This document shows, one piece after another, positions 11,257 through 20,629 of a stretch of 64,000 nt of DNA. Numbering within the stretch: position 1 is the first letter of the stretch; every line of letters begins with the position of its first letter. Source of the stretch: Diploptera punctata. Taxonomy: Eukaryota > Arthropoda > Insecta > Blattodea > Blaberidae. The notes under the pieces are model-generated. The model searched no databases, was not told the origin of the DNA, and saw only the letters and a program-made list of their open reading frames with translations. Made by a program: the position numbers and the translations under genes. Location of the stretch: NCBI GenBank assembly GCA_030220185.1, contig JASPKZ010003844.1, forward strand, positions 2,492,501 through 2,556,500, read 5' to 3'.

Positions 11257-11548
11257 AATCGGCCAGCATATTAGGATTCCATTTGCCTTGATATATCTTT
11301 TTCCATAGCTGAAATCTCCTGATGAAAGTGTTCCCCGAGCTCATCGCTCACTGCGCCGAGATAATAATTAATGGACGGAAAAACTTTTATTAAAAAAATA
11401 ATTATTTAAATCCATTAATAGAAATTTAAATAAATAAAACTGTGGGTGATGGAGAAATTCCTAATACATATTTAAAAACACGATAAAAACTGAGATAATT
11501 ACAACTATTGGTACTCATGAGACAAACGATCATGTTGACCTGTGTAAT
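11257..11548 (-). pseudogene. Repetitive ORF fragment, copy 1
   Basis: The minus strand encodes GAVSDELGEHFHQEISAMEK, then, after small shifts, remnants of a MLADY motif. The whole segment, including about 200 bp to its right, is repeated at 27908-28230. I recall this SDE..ERFHQ / NMLADYCW protein type as widespread among arthropod repeats but cannot name its family. Stops and frameshifts make it inactive. Confidence 0.55.
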
Positions 11549-11599
11549 CAGTCGCGTCATATTGAACTTGTTTAGTATGATTGATGGGTGCATGGTGTC

Positions 11600-11795
11600 T
11601 TTGCTTTAAGTTTTTGTGTTGTTTTGGAAATGTTTTCGGCATTGAGCTTTAGAGAGGCCCTCCATGTCCTTGTATAAACAAAAAAGTATGTATGTGATCC
11701 ATAATTAAACGTCTTTCCCACGAGCCGTGTTTCTGCACGGTCCAGGAGGGGTGGACTACGTGAAAGTACCTACCAAAGGGAGATATTACAGTAAG
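11600..11795 (-). repeat. R7 dispersed repeat, copy 1
   Basis: It contains CTCCATGTCCTTGTATAAAC and AGTATGTATGTGATCCATAA, the reverse of the GGATCACACACAT..CACAAGGACAT core found in at least six other places in the window. Non-coding; class unknown. Confidence 0.55.
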
Positions 11796-11897
11796 GTAAA
11801 GAGATGGATCAAATTAAACATTATTTTAAATATTAAGCAATAAAATACTAAATAAGCTCTGCTATTAATTTAACACATATTATTATATCAAATAAGT

Positions 11898-12105
11898 TCA
11901 CCGCTGTGTTCTCGGGTAGCATCGCTGCCTCGTACGCAGAAGCCCGGATTCGATCACCGATCGGAACAGTTTTCCGGGTGATATTTTGTTTTTTTTTTCT
12001 TACCTGCAGGAAACTTTAAGGTCCAAACTATCCCCGAACATCGTCTGGCCAACGTAATCATCGTTATCATATTCGCCATGTTTAGAATGAATGTAAGTGA
12101 ATGGT
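11898..12105 (+). mobile_element. tRNA-derived SINE, subfamily c
   Basis: The head TCACCGCTGTGTTCTCGGGT..GGATTCGATCACCG corresponds to the family-a head, including a pol III B-box. The tail differs: after CCCCGAACATCGTCTGGCCA it runs to CATATTCGCCATGTTTAGAA. A second copy with the same tail is at 37245-37450. Confidence 0.75.
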
Positions 12106-12111
12106 GTTTTT

Positions 12112-12930
12112 ACACGCTTTATATTAGCTTGACCTTTATCTATCTATGTAACGAAATCTTTCAACACGATTTTCACCCACATAAAAACATTGGACCGACT
12201 TGAAACTTTGTATATTTGCAAAGGACCAATGACAATACAATAATTTCATAAATAATATATAATAGGTTGCGGACTTACCGACTTTTTAGTCCATCGTTGT
12301 AAGAAATTAATATTATATCCTCTGGTAGCTCAGTTGGTAGAGTGGTGGACTGTAGTGGTATATAATTTCAGTAATCCATAGGTCGCTGGTTCAAATCCGG
12401 TCCGGAGGATTTTTTTTAGAAGAGTATTACTTTTAGCTCATATTACAATAGTATCGAATTTAAATATATTTAATTTTTTTTAAAAAACCAAACTAAAAAA
12501 TAAAAAATAAATAATAGTTTAAATAACTAAAACCACACGCTTTATTAGAAAACCGAACTAAAAAATCAAAATTATTTTAATTTCCAACACGCTTGGGATA
12601 AAATTAAAGTGGTCAACAAAAGAATCATCTCCAACATATCTAGAATAAAACTAGAGTAATCTACAAAAAAAAACATAATTTTATCATCAAAAAACATCTG
12701 GTGCTCTATATCAATTAATATATTTGATAATAAACAGATATCGATAAAAGTAAAGTCTCTAAAAAGAAAACGTAAAAACCATACAAAAACACCGCACGCT
12801 CTTGATGGTAAAATTATTTTTTTAGATAACTCTAATTTTATTCTAGACGTGTTGGAGATGTTTTTTTTTGTTGACCACTTTAATTTTATTTATTTTTTAT
12901 TTTTTAGTTTGATTTTCTAATAAAGCGTGT
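12112..12930 (+). mobile_element. tRNA-Tyr-bearing foldback repeat, copy 1
   Basis: It is bounded by ACACGCTTTAT at 12112 and its reverse complement ATAAAGCGTGT at 12920-12930. Order of parts: a short TATC tract; one 165-bp-type unit (GTAACGAAATCTTTCAACAC..); an intact tRNA-Tyr gene; an A/T-rich spacer; a long foldback with arms 12524-12700 and about 12794-12940. The same order recurs at 41631-44822. No transposase is encoded. Whether the bounding repeats are true transposon ends is inference from two copies. Confidence 0.65.
12319..12409 (+). tRNA. tRNA-Tyr (GTA) with 18-nt intron
   Basis: All cloverleaf parts are present. The acceptor stem CCTCTGG pairs with CCGGAGG (one G-T), T8-A9 follow, the D-stem GCTC/GAGT has one wobble, and the anticodon stem GTGGA/TCCAT carries anticodon GTA at 12352-12354. 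An intron of 18 nt (12356-12373, TGGTATATAATTTCAGTA) lies just after position 37, as in eukaryotic tRNA-Tyr. The T-arm GCTGG-TTCAAAT-CCGGT and discriminator A are intact. A T8 run at 12411 can terminate pol III. A-box and B-box look normal. Unusually, it sits inside a repeat, and the other copy is broken. Confidence 0.88.
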
Positions 12931-12940
12931 TGTTTTAGTT
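12524..12940. repeat. Long foldback of the tRNA-Tyr repeat
   Basis: Left-arm motifs (CACACGCTTTATTAGAAAAC, CCAACACGCTTGGG, AAAGTGGTCAACAAAA, TTTTATCATCAAAA) recur reversed in the right arm (TTGATGGTAAAATTA, TTGTTGACCACTTTAATTTT, GATTTTCTAATAAAGCGTGT). The arms have diverged by indels. The loop holds CTCTATATCAATTAATATAT. Confidence 0.8.
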
Positions 12941-12964
12941 TTTTTTAACCATTATTTATTTGTC

Positions 12965-13103
12965 TTCAAGTTGTTGTCTCGGAGGTGACCCTCAATGTCC
13001 TTGTGTTGTCAAGAAAGTATGTGTGTGATCCACAGTTTTTAATTCCTCATCCGACAGGTAAGGACCTGCAGGTGTGTGGAGTGTAAAAAGGAGGTTAAAC
13101 TAA
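12965..13103 (-). repeat. R7 dispersed repeat, copy 2
   Basis: CTCAATGTCCTTGTGTTGTC and GTATGTGTGTGATCCACAGT followed by GTGTAAAAAGGAGGTTAAAC match the reverse complement of 18380-18615. Confidence 0.6.
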
Positions 13104-13576
13104 ATTAGTGGAAAAGGAATTATAACAAATAAAATTAAATAATAAAATGTTTATACGTTTAAAAGAACTTAATTGAGAAATTTATTTATATACAGAATTT
13201 TAATGTTTACACATCTTTCTGTGCCTAAAGTTTTTTTTTCTCCACTCGCCTCTATCCACTCTATGAAATAATAAATAATAATTACGGCACATAACTTTTG
13301 AAACCTACAGCATGTGAATCAACTTTAGATTCTGCAGTAACACTTATTTAACAGCAGCTACAATGAAAGATGATGAATATAACGAAATGTGGCGAAATTG
13401 AATTCAGCATAAAAGTGAAATTAAAGAAGTAAACTATTTTTAAAGAATGACACTATTTGACAAGACGGAACACCAGGTCATTTTCGCTTGAATTTAAGTC
13501 TCTCATGTAAATATTTGGTGACGAAAACGTTTAAAGAGTGATTACGCTACTACTGACAATAATGTACATAGGATAC
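13104..13576. other. Unassigned AT-rich DNA
   Basis: Nothing recognised. Confidence 0.5.
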
Positions 13577-13890
13577 ACCACGAGTCTCATGGGCTAGTGA
13601 TCAGCGTTTCTGTCTACAGTTCACGAAATCCCGGGTTCGATTCCCGGTCAGGCCATAGGAATTTTCCTTAAGTGAATTATTCTTATGGATACCCATGGTC
13701 TGGAATTTAGGTTAAGTTTAGGTTAAGGACTCTCCAAGTGCTTCATTATCAATTATCACCCATCATCGAGATAATGGAACTCCGCCTACCAGGTGTCTCA
13801 ACCTAAGAAATTGATCACAATTCCGCCAATGCCAGGGGAGAAGGCCAGAAATGTTATAAAGACAACCTGGGGGCATTAAAAAAATAATTG
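13577..13890 (+). mobile_element. tRNA-derived SINE, family b
   Basis: The head contains GGGCTAGTGATCAGCG (A-box side) and GGGTTCGATTCCCGG (B-box). The body has GGAATTTAGGTTAAGTTTAG, a TCACCCATCATCGA stretch and a tail with CCAGGTGTCTCAACCTAAGA, CGCCAATGCCAGGGG and ACAACCTGGGGGCATTAAAA. Another copy is at 45363-45669. The same tail is joined to a different head in the composite SINEs at 53.2 and 58.7 kb. Confidence 0.85.
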
Positions 13891-14712
13891 ATAATCTGTA
13901 CAATATAGTTTGGTGAATTTAGGAAGAAATAAAAGCTGTGTAAATATGTTTGGATCGTAGGTCAGAACGATTCATTTGCACTTCACCGACGCCATATTCA
14001 GCATTTGCTATAGTGAATATTAGACAGCGGATCCTGGTATTTTCTTCTTTTAAGTTACAAACTCTGAGGTACCAGAATATGTTCCCCCATTTCGAATGCT
14101 GGAAGGTTTTAACTGACGTGACGTAAAAACAATTCAAGACCAGGGAAAAGAGAAATGTTACAAAATTACGAAAAATAGAGGTAACCGTGACATCTCATGC
14201 ATTTTTTTTTTTCAATTGCCAATGATAAACAATGGAAAAATATTGAAGATTCAATAAAATAAATTATTCAAAATTTTCTGGGGAAAACAAAGATTGACCA
14301 AACATTAAAATTATTAAATAAAATTCTTATTTTGTCACTTTTCTTGTTGTTTCCCTTGAGGATTTCAAATAATGTTGAGAATGTTAGTGAGTATGATAAT
14401 TCTGGATTTGAGAACATGACGTTTTACTCTAAGTGACGTTAAAAAAGCTGCATGAAGCCATCAATGGGATGAGTAAACAAGGGAATCTTTCCACGCATAT
14501 AGTTATAAATAAGGGCTTCGATGATTGAAATCTTCAAACATTCCAACTGTTAACCTTTATGTATAACACTTATGTTTACATGTATATGCCAGTTAGCATA
14601 TGTGAAAGATAACTGGTTAAGTGTGAGGCAACAGCTATATTTTTCATCAAGGTGAATTATTTATGTCAACTATTCTCCATGCACAAAAACGTTGTCACAC
14701 TGAGAAGGAAAT
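13891..14712. other. Unassigned DNA
   Basis: No gene or recognisable repeat. Short open frames (for example 13919-14137 minus) lack any known motif. Confidence 0.45.
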
Positions 14713-14714
14713 TA

Positions 14715-14745
<31 letters not shown>

Positions 14746-15125
14746 CTTCTTCTTCTTCCGAATGCAGTATTGGGTGATGATGCCCGTTCTGCGACTACAA
14801 AAACTGATCCTTCCATCGGTTGAAGGGTCTTACGAGGTCTCTTTTGCCATTAGGGTTGAGGTGGTAAATCATCTTTGGTAAACGGGAATTTGACATTCTC
14901 TGGACGTGTTGGAACCATTTAATCTGATAATTTTGTATATGTTCAACCATTTCCCTACTATTCCACTGCATCCTTATCTCATCACTTTTCATTCTATCCC
15001 TTAATGTTACTCCAGTTAGTGATCGGAGGAATCTCATTTGTGAACTATTAATGCGGGATTTATCTTTTGCTCGAAGTGTCCAGCATTCACTTCCGTATAG
15101 TAGAGCAGGTTTGGCTATAACATAA
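14713..15125 (-). pseudogene. LINE family B-like C-terminus with (GAA)n tail
   Basis: On the minus strand: AKPALLYGSECWTLRAKDKS, MRFLRSLTGVTLRDRMKSDE, HIQNYQIKWFQHVQRMSNSR, LPKMIYHLNPNGKRDLVRPF and NRWKDQFL. The 3' end runs into a (TTC)n tract at 14719-14758, which is (GAA)n in the LINE sense. GRP has changed to VRP. Enough divergence from 29.5 kb to be a separate subfamily. Confidence 0.8.
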
Positions 15126-15476
15126 TATATAATTCAGAGAAAGTTGAACTATAATCACATAGACGGGACCTTCCTATTGACCTTGACAAAGACATACGTA
15201 GCTCTAATTTGTTTGGGGAAATTTTGTGTTATAGTAAAGTAAGAGAAATTAATTGGAAAATCGTAATCTTAATTCCAAAATATTACAAATCATTAATTTT
15301 TTTCGTCCATTTATGTTTATATTTTTTAAAAATAAAATTTAAAAGAAAATGTATAAAGTACGTGTAAAATCAGATGTAACTAATACTAACAAAATAATTT
15401 AAATAAAGGACAAATCCATTCTTTGACATTTTGCTATTATTGTCTAACGCAATGTATTTAGGATTTGAATTTTATA
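15126..15476. other. Unassigned AT-rich DNA
   Basis: Nothing recognised. Confidence 0.5.
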
Positions 15477-15533
15477 TATAGTTCCTCCCACTAATAATTG
15501 GCATTTCGGTTTTAGAAGTCTTACATTACTTTT
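15477..15533. repeat. 57-bp direct repeat, left of SINE
   Basis: The segment beginning TATAGTTCCTCCCACTAAT is repeated at 15847-15903 on the other side of the SINE with only two mismatches. Confidence 0.9.
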
Positions 15534-15846
15534 ATCCACCGCTGTGGTCTCTAGGTAGTCTTGTCACGCAGCGGGCCGGGTTCGATCCCCGGTCGGGACA
15601 GTTTTTCTGGGTGAGGTTTTTATCGGGGTTTTTCCTCACCTGTAAGACAAATGTCAGGAAAACTTTAAGGCCCAAATGGTCCCCAAAATTATATGGTCAT
15701 CATCATCATCCTTCACCGGTGTGGAAAGCAACGGGAAGCTACCACACCTACAATTCCCTAATAAAGCTGCAAGCATAGCATGTAAATGCTATGATTGCAG
15801 TGAAAGACCTGCCCTTGCGCAGAATTACTATGGATGGATGGATGGA
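15534..15846 (+). mobile_element. tRNA-derived SINE, family a
   Basis: The head TCCACCGCTGTGGTCTCTAG..GGGTTCGATCCCCGG carries a pol III B-box. The body contains GGGTGAGGTTTTTATCGGGG, CCTGTAAGACAAATGTCAGG and CATCATCATCATCC. The tail is GGTGTGGAAAGCAACGGGAA to TACTATGGATGGATGG. A short deletion removes part of the anticodon-arm region (CTCTAGGTAGTCTTGTC). It is flanked by a 57-bp duplication, much longer than the 11-12 bp seen at other copies. Confidence 0.9.
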
Positions 15847-15903
15847 TATAGTTCCTCCCACTAATATTTGGCATTTCGGTTTTAGATGTCTTACATTACT
15901 TTT
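15847..15903. repeat. 57-bp direct repeat, right of SINE
   Basis: 55 of 57 bases match 15477-15533. Confidence 0.9.
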
Positions 15904-16644
15904 GTAACGCGAATTTGAAATAAATAAGTACAAACTAATATAAAACTTCTTCTTCTTCTTCTTCATCGTAGTTTAACCTCTCACCTTATAAGTGCTTTCA
16001 CTTTTCCCACGAGTACCAAAATATTTCAAACTAATGTAATTAAAAAATTAAGCACAATATAAAATGTAGGGCCTAATTAAAACATTTTATGTGATTCATA
16101 AATTAAAGCAAGAAAATAAGAACTAATCCCCTCTACACTGTGTTAATATTTCGTAGGCCCTAAGTATTAGCAATTGAAACTAAATTCTTTAATGCAAATT
16201 TTAAATATATCTGCTTTGAAAAAGTTTTGTTTTGGTAAAGATATGTAAGAAAGAGCAATATTATACTATTAACATGAAAATCTGTATTAATGGGAACATA
16301 CGTAGTTGTACACATTAATGAAAAAATATTAATGAAAAATAATAATCTACATAGTTTAAAAGAAAGTAGTCTAATAACCATAAAATGATGCTTCTATATT
16401 TTACAATATTTACATGATCAGATCAGGAAGTATAATGTGTGCCCTCAGATCGCATTATGGATATTACTTACCGAAACGTCTGAACTTGACATGTGTGATG
16501 TAATGATACTTATCTCAATTCAATGGGCTGATTTGGAAGTATGATTACATCATCTTCTGAGAATAGTTTATTTATTATTTCATTTCGTGAACAAAAATGT
16601 TGTGAATTTGAGAATAAATGTACATAATATATAACACAAGATAT
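15904..16644. other. Unassigned AT-rich DNA
   Basis: A short (TTC)n lies at 15949-15964, followed by an R7-like start (TAGTTTAACCTCTCACCTTA at 15969). Otherwise nothing recognised. Confidence 0.45.
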
Positions 16645-16720
16645 AACTAACTAAACCTCACTGACACTATCGGACAGTTGGTTCATGGCCGCGCGGACAT
16701 AAGCTCTCTACACTGCAGAA
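16645..16720 (-). mobile_element. LINE family A, 3' terminal 75 bp
   Basis: The family A end is recognisable from AACTAACTAAAC through CACTATCGG and GGTTCATGGCCGCGCGGACA to CTCTCTACA. It abuts LINE B sequence at about 16721. Confidence 0.75.
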
Positions 16721-17220
16721 AGGTCTTATGAACTTAATAAAATTACAGAAGAATACGGATTGAAGATACCTACAGAGAAAACGAAAATGATGGCATTTCA
16801 AGGTGTAGATCCTGTCAGAAGTAAAATTGTACTTGACAATAAAATTTTGGAGCAGGTGAATAATTTTACATAACTAGGATGCAATATCTCATATGAAGAA
16901 GAAAAGGATGTAAATGCAAAAATATCTAAAATTTTAAGAATTTTAGGGTTAATAAATTCTATCTTCAAGCCACTGTTAGTCCAAAAACATTCAAGACTAA
17001 AAGTAAATAAAATACTGGCTCTTCCAACTCTTTTGTATGGTAGCGAAGTTTGGATGCTGAAACAGAAGGATATACAGAGACTTAGATCTGCTGAAATGAG
17101 ATACCTTCGGAGGACTGCAGGATACACACTACTAGATCACAACAAAATGAAGACATCTTAGAAGAATTACATATGGAATCTTTAGAAAACAAAATTTCTG
17201 ATTATAAGTCAAGATGGATG
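16721..17220 (+). pseudogene. LINE family B-like, thumb and C-terminal region
   Basis: Translation reads YELNKITEEYGLKIPTEKTK, MMAFQGVDPVRSKIVLDNKI, a stop at about 16871 inside the usual YLGC motif, then LRILGLINSIFKPLLVQKHS, ILALPTLLYGSEVWMLKQKD and MRYLRRTAGYTLLDH. A one-base shift near 17145 precedes the frame that continues into the tandem array. It is the region just after the reverse transcriptase YADD box of an RTE-like LINE. The catalytic part is absent. Confidence 0.8.
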
Positions 17221-18360
17221 CAACATGTTCATCGAATGGAAGATCACAGGATACCCAAACAAATGTTAAGATATCAACCTGCAGGAAGAAGACCAGGACG
17301 TCCACTCAAAATACTTCTGGATGGTGTTTCTCTTGAGGCCGAAACAGGTCAACAAATGGTGCAACATGTTCATCGAATGGAAGATCACAGGATACCCAAA
17401 CAAATGTTAAGATATCAACCTGCAGGAAGAAGACCAGGACGTCCACTCAAAATACTTCTGGATGGTGTTTCTCTTGAGGCCGAAACAGGTCAACAAATGG
17501 TGCAACATGTTCATCTAATGGAAGATCACAGGATACCCAAACAAATGTTAAGATATCAACCTGCAGGAAGAAGACCAGGACGTCCACTCAAAATACTTCT
17601 GGATGGTGTTTCTCTTGAGGCCGAAACAGGTCAACAAATGGTGCAACATGTTCATCGAATGGAAGATCACAGGATACCCAAACAAATGTTAAGATATCAA
17701 CCTGCAGGAAGAAGACCAGGACGTCCACTCAAAATACTTCTGGATGGTGTTTCTCTTGAGGCCGAAACAGGTCAACAAATGGTGCAACATGTTCATCGAA
17801 TGGAAGATCACAGGATACCCAAACAAATGTTAAGATATCAACCTGCAGGAAGAAGACCAGGACGTCCACTCAAAATACTTCTGGATGGTGTTTCTCTTGA
17901 GGCCGAAACAGGTCAACAAATGGTGCAACATGTTCATCGAATGGAAGATCACAGGATACCCAAACAAATGTTAAGATATCAACCTGCAGGAAGAAGACCA
18001 GGACGTCCACTCAAAATACTTCTGGATGGTGTTTCTTTTGAGGCCGAAACAGGTCAACAAATGGTGCAACATGTTCATCGAATGGAAGATCACAGGATAC
18101 CCAAACAAATGTTAAGATATCAACCTGCAGGAAGAAGACCAGGACGTCCACTCAAAATACTTCTGGATGGTGTTTCTCTTGAGGCCGAAACAGGTCAACA
18201 AATGGTGCAACATGTTCATCGAATGGAAGATCACAGGATACCCAAACAAATGTTAAGATATCAACCTGCAGGAAGAAGACCAGAACGTCCACTCAAAATA
18301 CTTCTGGATGGTGTTTCTCTTGAGGCCGAAACAGGTCCTAAATTCGTGAATGTACTATGA
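17173..18360 (+). repeat. 8 x 141-bp minisatellite with open frame
   Basis: Eight units start at 17221, 17362, 17503, 17644, 17785, 17926, 18067 and 18208, an exact 141-bp (47-codon) period. Each encodes QHVHRMEDHRIPKQMLRYQP, AGRRPGRPLKILLDGVSLEA and ETGQQMV, i.e. the C-terminal H..RM..RIPKQ / GRP block of the adjoining LINE. Only a few substitutions separate units: R to L in unit 3, L to F in unit 6, G to E in unit 8. The 395-codon frame stays open and ends with PKFVNVL and a GATGATGATG tail. I take it as a LINE tail amplified by unequal exchange, not a host gene; no promoter or signal peptide is visible. Confidence 0.92.
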
Positions 18361-18374
18361 TGATGATGAAGTTT

Positions 18375-18620
18375 AATCTCTCACCTCATATATACGTTTT
18401 ACATGCCACACGCCACCCGTGCCTTACTGTGGTACGAACTGTTGGGAGAGGTAATTTAAACTGTGGATCACACACATGATTTTGATCGCACAAGGATATT
18501 GAGTACCTCCCCAAATAAGTGATCAGCTCAATGCCATAGCTTCGCGGCCACGGGCACAACCAAACATTGGCGTCATCAGAGTACAACCTGGTGTGTCGGA
18601 TCTGCAAGACAACCTACAAC
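18375..18620 (+). repeat. R7 dispersed repeat, copy 3 (longest)
   Basis: From GTTTAATCTCTCACCTCATA through TGTGGATCACACACATGATT, TCGCACAAGGATATTGAGTA and CAGCTCAATGCCATAGCTTC. Copies with the same core occur at 11.6, 13.0, 22.3, 25.5 and 56.4 kb. No coding potential is conserved. Confidence 0.6.
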
Positions 18621-19622
18621 TTTAATAACACCGTACAGTAGACTTTCATTCCATTCATCTCCATAATACTGGGATAATACAATACATCTTAGGTCGCGAT
18701 GTCCAGGGCAGTCTGTCCTCCCAGCCTGAATTAAGAACTGAAATAATTATTTAATGCAACGCCAGAAAAGAAAACTGGAAAGTTGGAATACCGAAAATAA
18801 GATGGAAAGACCATGTGAGTCAGAGAGGCTCTTCCTCTATAAATGGGGTATGAACCCATTAGCTTTATTTAGCTTACTTTTCCTCTATAATTACGTTTTA
18901 GTGTATGATGCAAGGGAATTTTTTTAATTCTTTGGGATACTTAAAATCTGTTAAATGTAAATTGGAGATCTAAATTTGTGGAATTAAGAACTGGAAGAGC
19001 GCATCACTGAACAGACAAAAATGACGAAAATTTGTGAAGAAGGTCAAGGCGCACAGATGGCTGTCGATACATGAATATGATAATGAGTGGTAGTCCTTAA
19101 CCCAGCCTGGCTAAATAAATAAATATTCGGTTGTACCTGTTATCAAATTAATAATAACTTTTCGATAACTGTACAATTATTCAAGAACGAATTATTTTTA
19201 AGGAACTCTTATGTACAAATCATTTTACGTTTAAAGTCTTCAAAAACATTTTATTCGTCATATTATAACATAATAATGGAAAAGTAAATTATATTATTTT
19301 AGGTATAAAATTTTTAACTCATTCCGATCCATTGCTATAGACAAAGTTTTTGTTATTGAAAGTATTCTTCGGAAATATTACTGTACAAAGTCATTTCCAA
19401 GATATATTTCTTCAAACTTTGCAGCTTCTCACAGAAACTATTTTCAGAGAAATATTTGTGTTTTATTTTATTTTTCCACACGACCCGATTTCACTAAAAA
19501 TGAACATAAATTACGTGATAAATTTTCATTTTACAATCAAATTTTGGTAACTTGGTTTGCAGATATTGTTATTTTCTGGAATATTTATGTACTACTAACA
19601 CAGTAACAAAATACGTAATAGC
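18621..19622. other. Mostly unassigned; possible LINE tail debris
   Basis: Near 18765-18820 a frame gives KKTGKLGIPKIRWKDHV-like residues, and at 19030-19110 VKKVKAHRWLSIHEYDNEW, both reminiscent of C-terminal ends of other LINE families. The rest is AT-rich without features. Confidence 0.4.

Positions 19623-19673
<51 letters not shown>
19623..19673. repeat. (AAT)n microsatellite at LINE A end
   Basis: About 17 triplets directly abut the ACTTACTCACTTATTTACTC tail of the LINE A derivative. Confidence 0.95.
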
Positions 19674-19678
<5 letters not shown>

Positions 19679-20107
19679 CTCACTTATTTACTCACTGGCA
19701 CTATCGAACCCGTTGGTTCATGGCCGCGCGGACATAAGCTCTCCATACATCCCTACCCTGAGCTAAAGTCCTAACATTCCATGTTCCTAGGAACATGTTC
19801 CTGTGTTTGAGCCTTTGGCATGGGTTCCCTGAAGTATTCCCCGCCCGGAGAACCGAATGGGGGACTATTTGACCTCCGGAAAATTTTACCCCAGTTAAAC
19901 CCATGTCCGCATTTCTTGACGGTTGTATTTTTACGGTGAAAGATCGTCACTCTTTCGACCAAGGTACTTTTTTCGTCTGGCTTATCACCTGCGACCAGTC
20001 CGGCATGGGTAACCCTATCGGCAGCAATGCTACCGCCGGCATAGGTCTCAGGATCATTTAAGCAGGCAAGCCACTCCACCACGACAAGGTAAAGATACCA
20101 TGGAGGA

Positions 20108-20108
<1 letters not shown>
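19674..20108 (-). mobile_element. LINE A deletion derivative joining 5' and 3' ends
   Basis: On the minus strand it starts with CCTTGTCGTGGTGGAGTGGC and encodes ACLNDPETYAGGSIAADRVT, then HVPRNM and FLGTWNVRTL. The latter is the N-terminal strand of the APE-type endonuclease of LINEs. The frame then jumps straight into AQGRDVWRAYVRAAMNQRVR, the family A C-terminus, at about 19770. The whole reverse transcriptase and most of the endonuclease are missing. A 67-codon open frame (19904 to 19701) crosses the junction. AAT microsatellites flank both sides. It is probably a non-autonomous element mobilised by full LINE A copies. Confidence 0.75.

Positions 20109-20156
<48 letters not shown>
20109..20156. 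repeat. (AAT)n microsatellite
   Basis: Sixteen triplets at the 5' boundary of the LINE A derivative. Confidence 0.95.
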
Positions 20157-20159
<3 letters not shown>

Positions 20160-20249
20160 TTGCGTCAGCAGCGTCACAATTAAAATGTGGGCGTGTTAGT
20201 GTGTCGACAAGTTTTAATCAGATCTCTTATTTCAGATAATAAAATATTT

Positions 20250-20290
20250 AATAATAATAATAATAATAATAATAATATAATAATAATAAT
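20250..20290. repeat. (AAT)n microsatellite, interrupted
   Basis: AAT triplets with one slip, adjoining the 3' end of the LINE C copy. Confidence 0.9.
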
Positions 20291-20485
20291 GCTTTATTTA
20301 TTCTGGCAGAGTTAAGGCCATAAGGCCTTCTCTTCCACTCAACCAGCACAAATACAAATAAATATTTGACAAATATAGATATACACTATACTAATTATAA
20401 ACAGTTAAAGATACATTAAATGTAGCAATGTAAATTTCATGTACAAACAACATTTTATACGATAATAACAATAATAATACTTACG

Positions 20486-20554
<69 letters not shown>

Positions 20555-20590
20555 TAATGATAATAATATAATAATGATAATATAATAATG

Positions 20591-20629
<39 letters not shown>

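Noticed and set aside
17173..18360. A 395-residue repetitive host protein
   Set aside because: The unit is plainly the C-terminal block of the adjoining LINE, upstream frames are broken, and no gene signals are visible.
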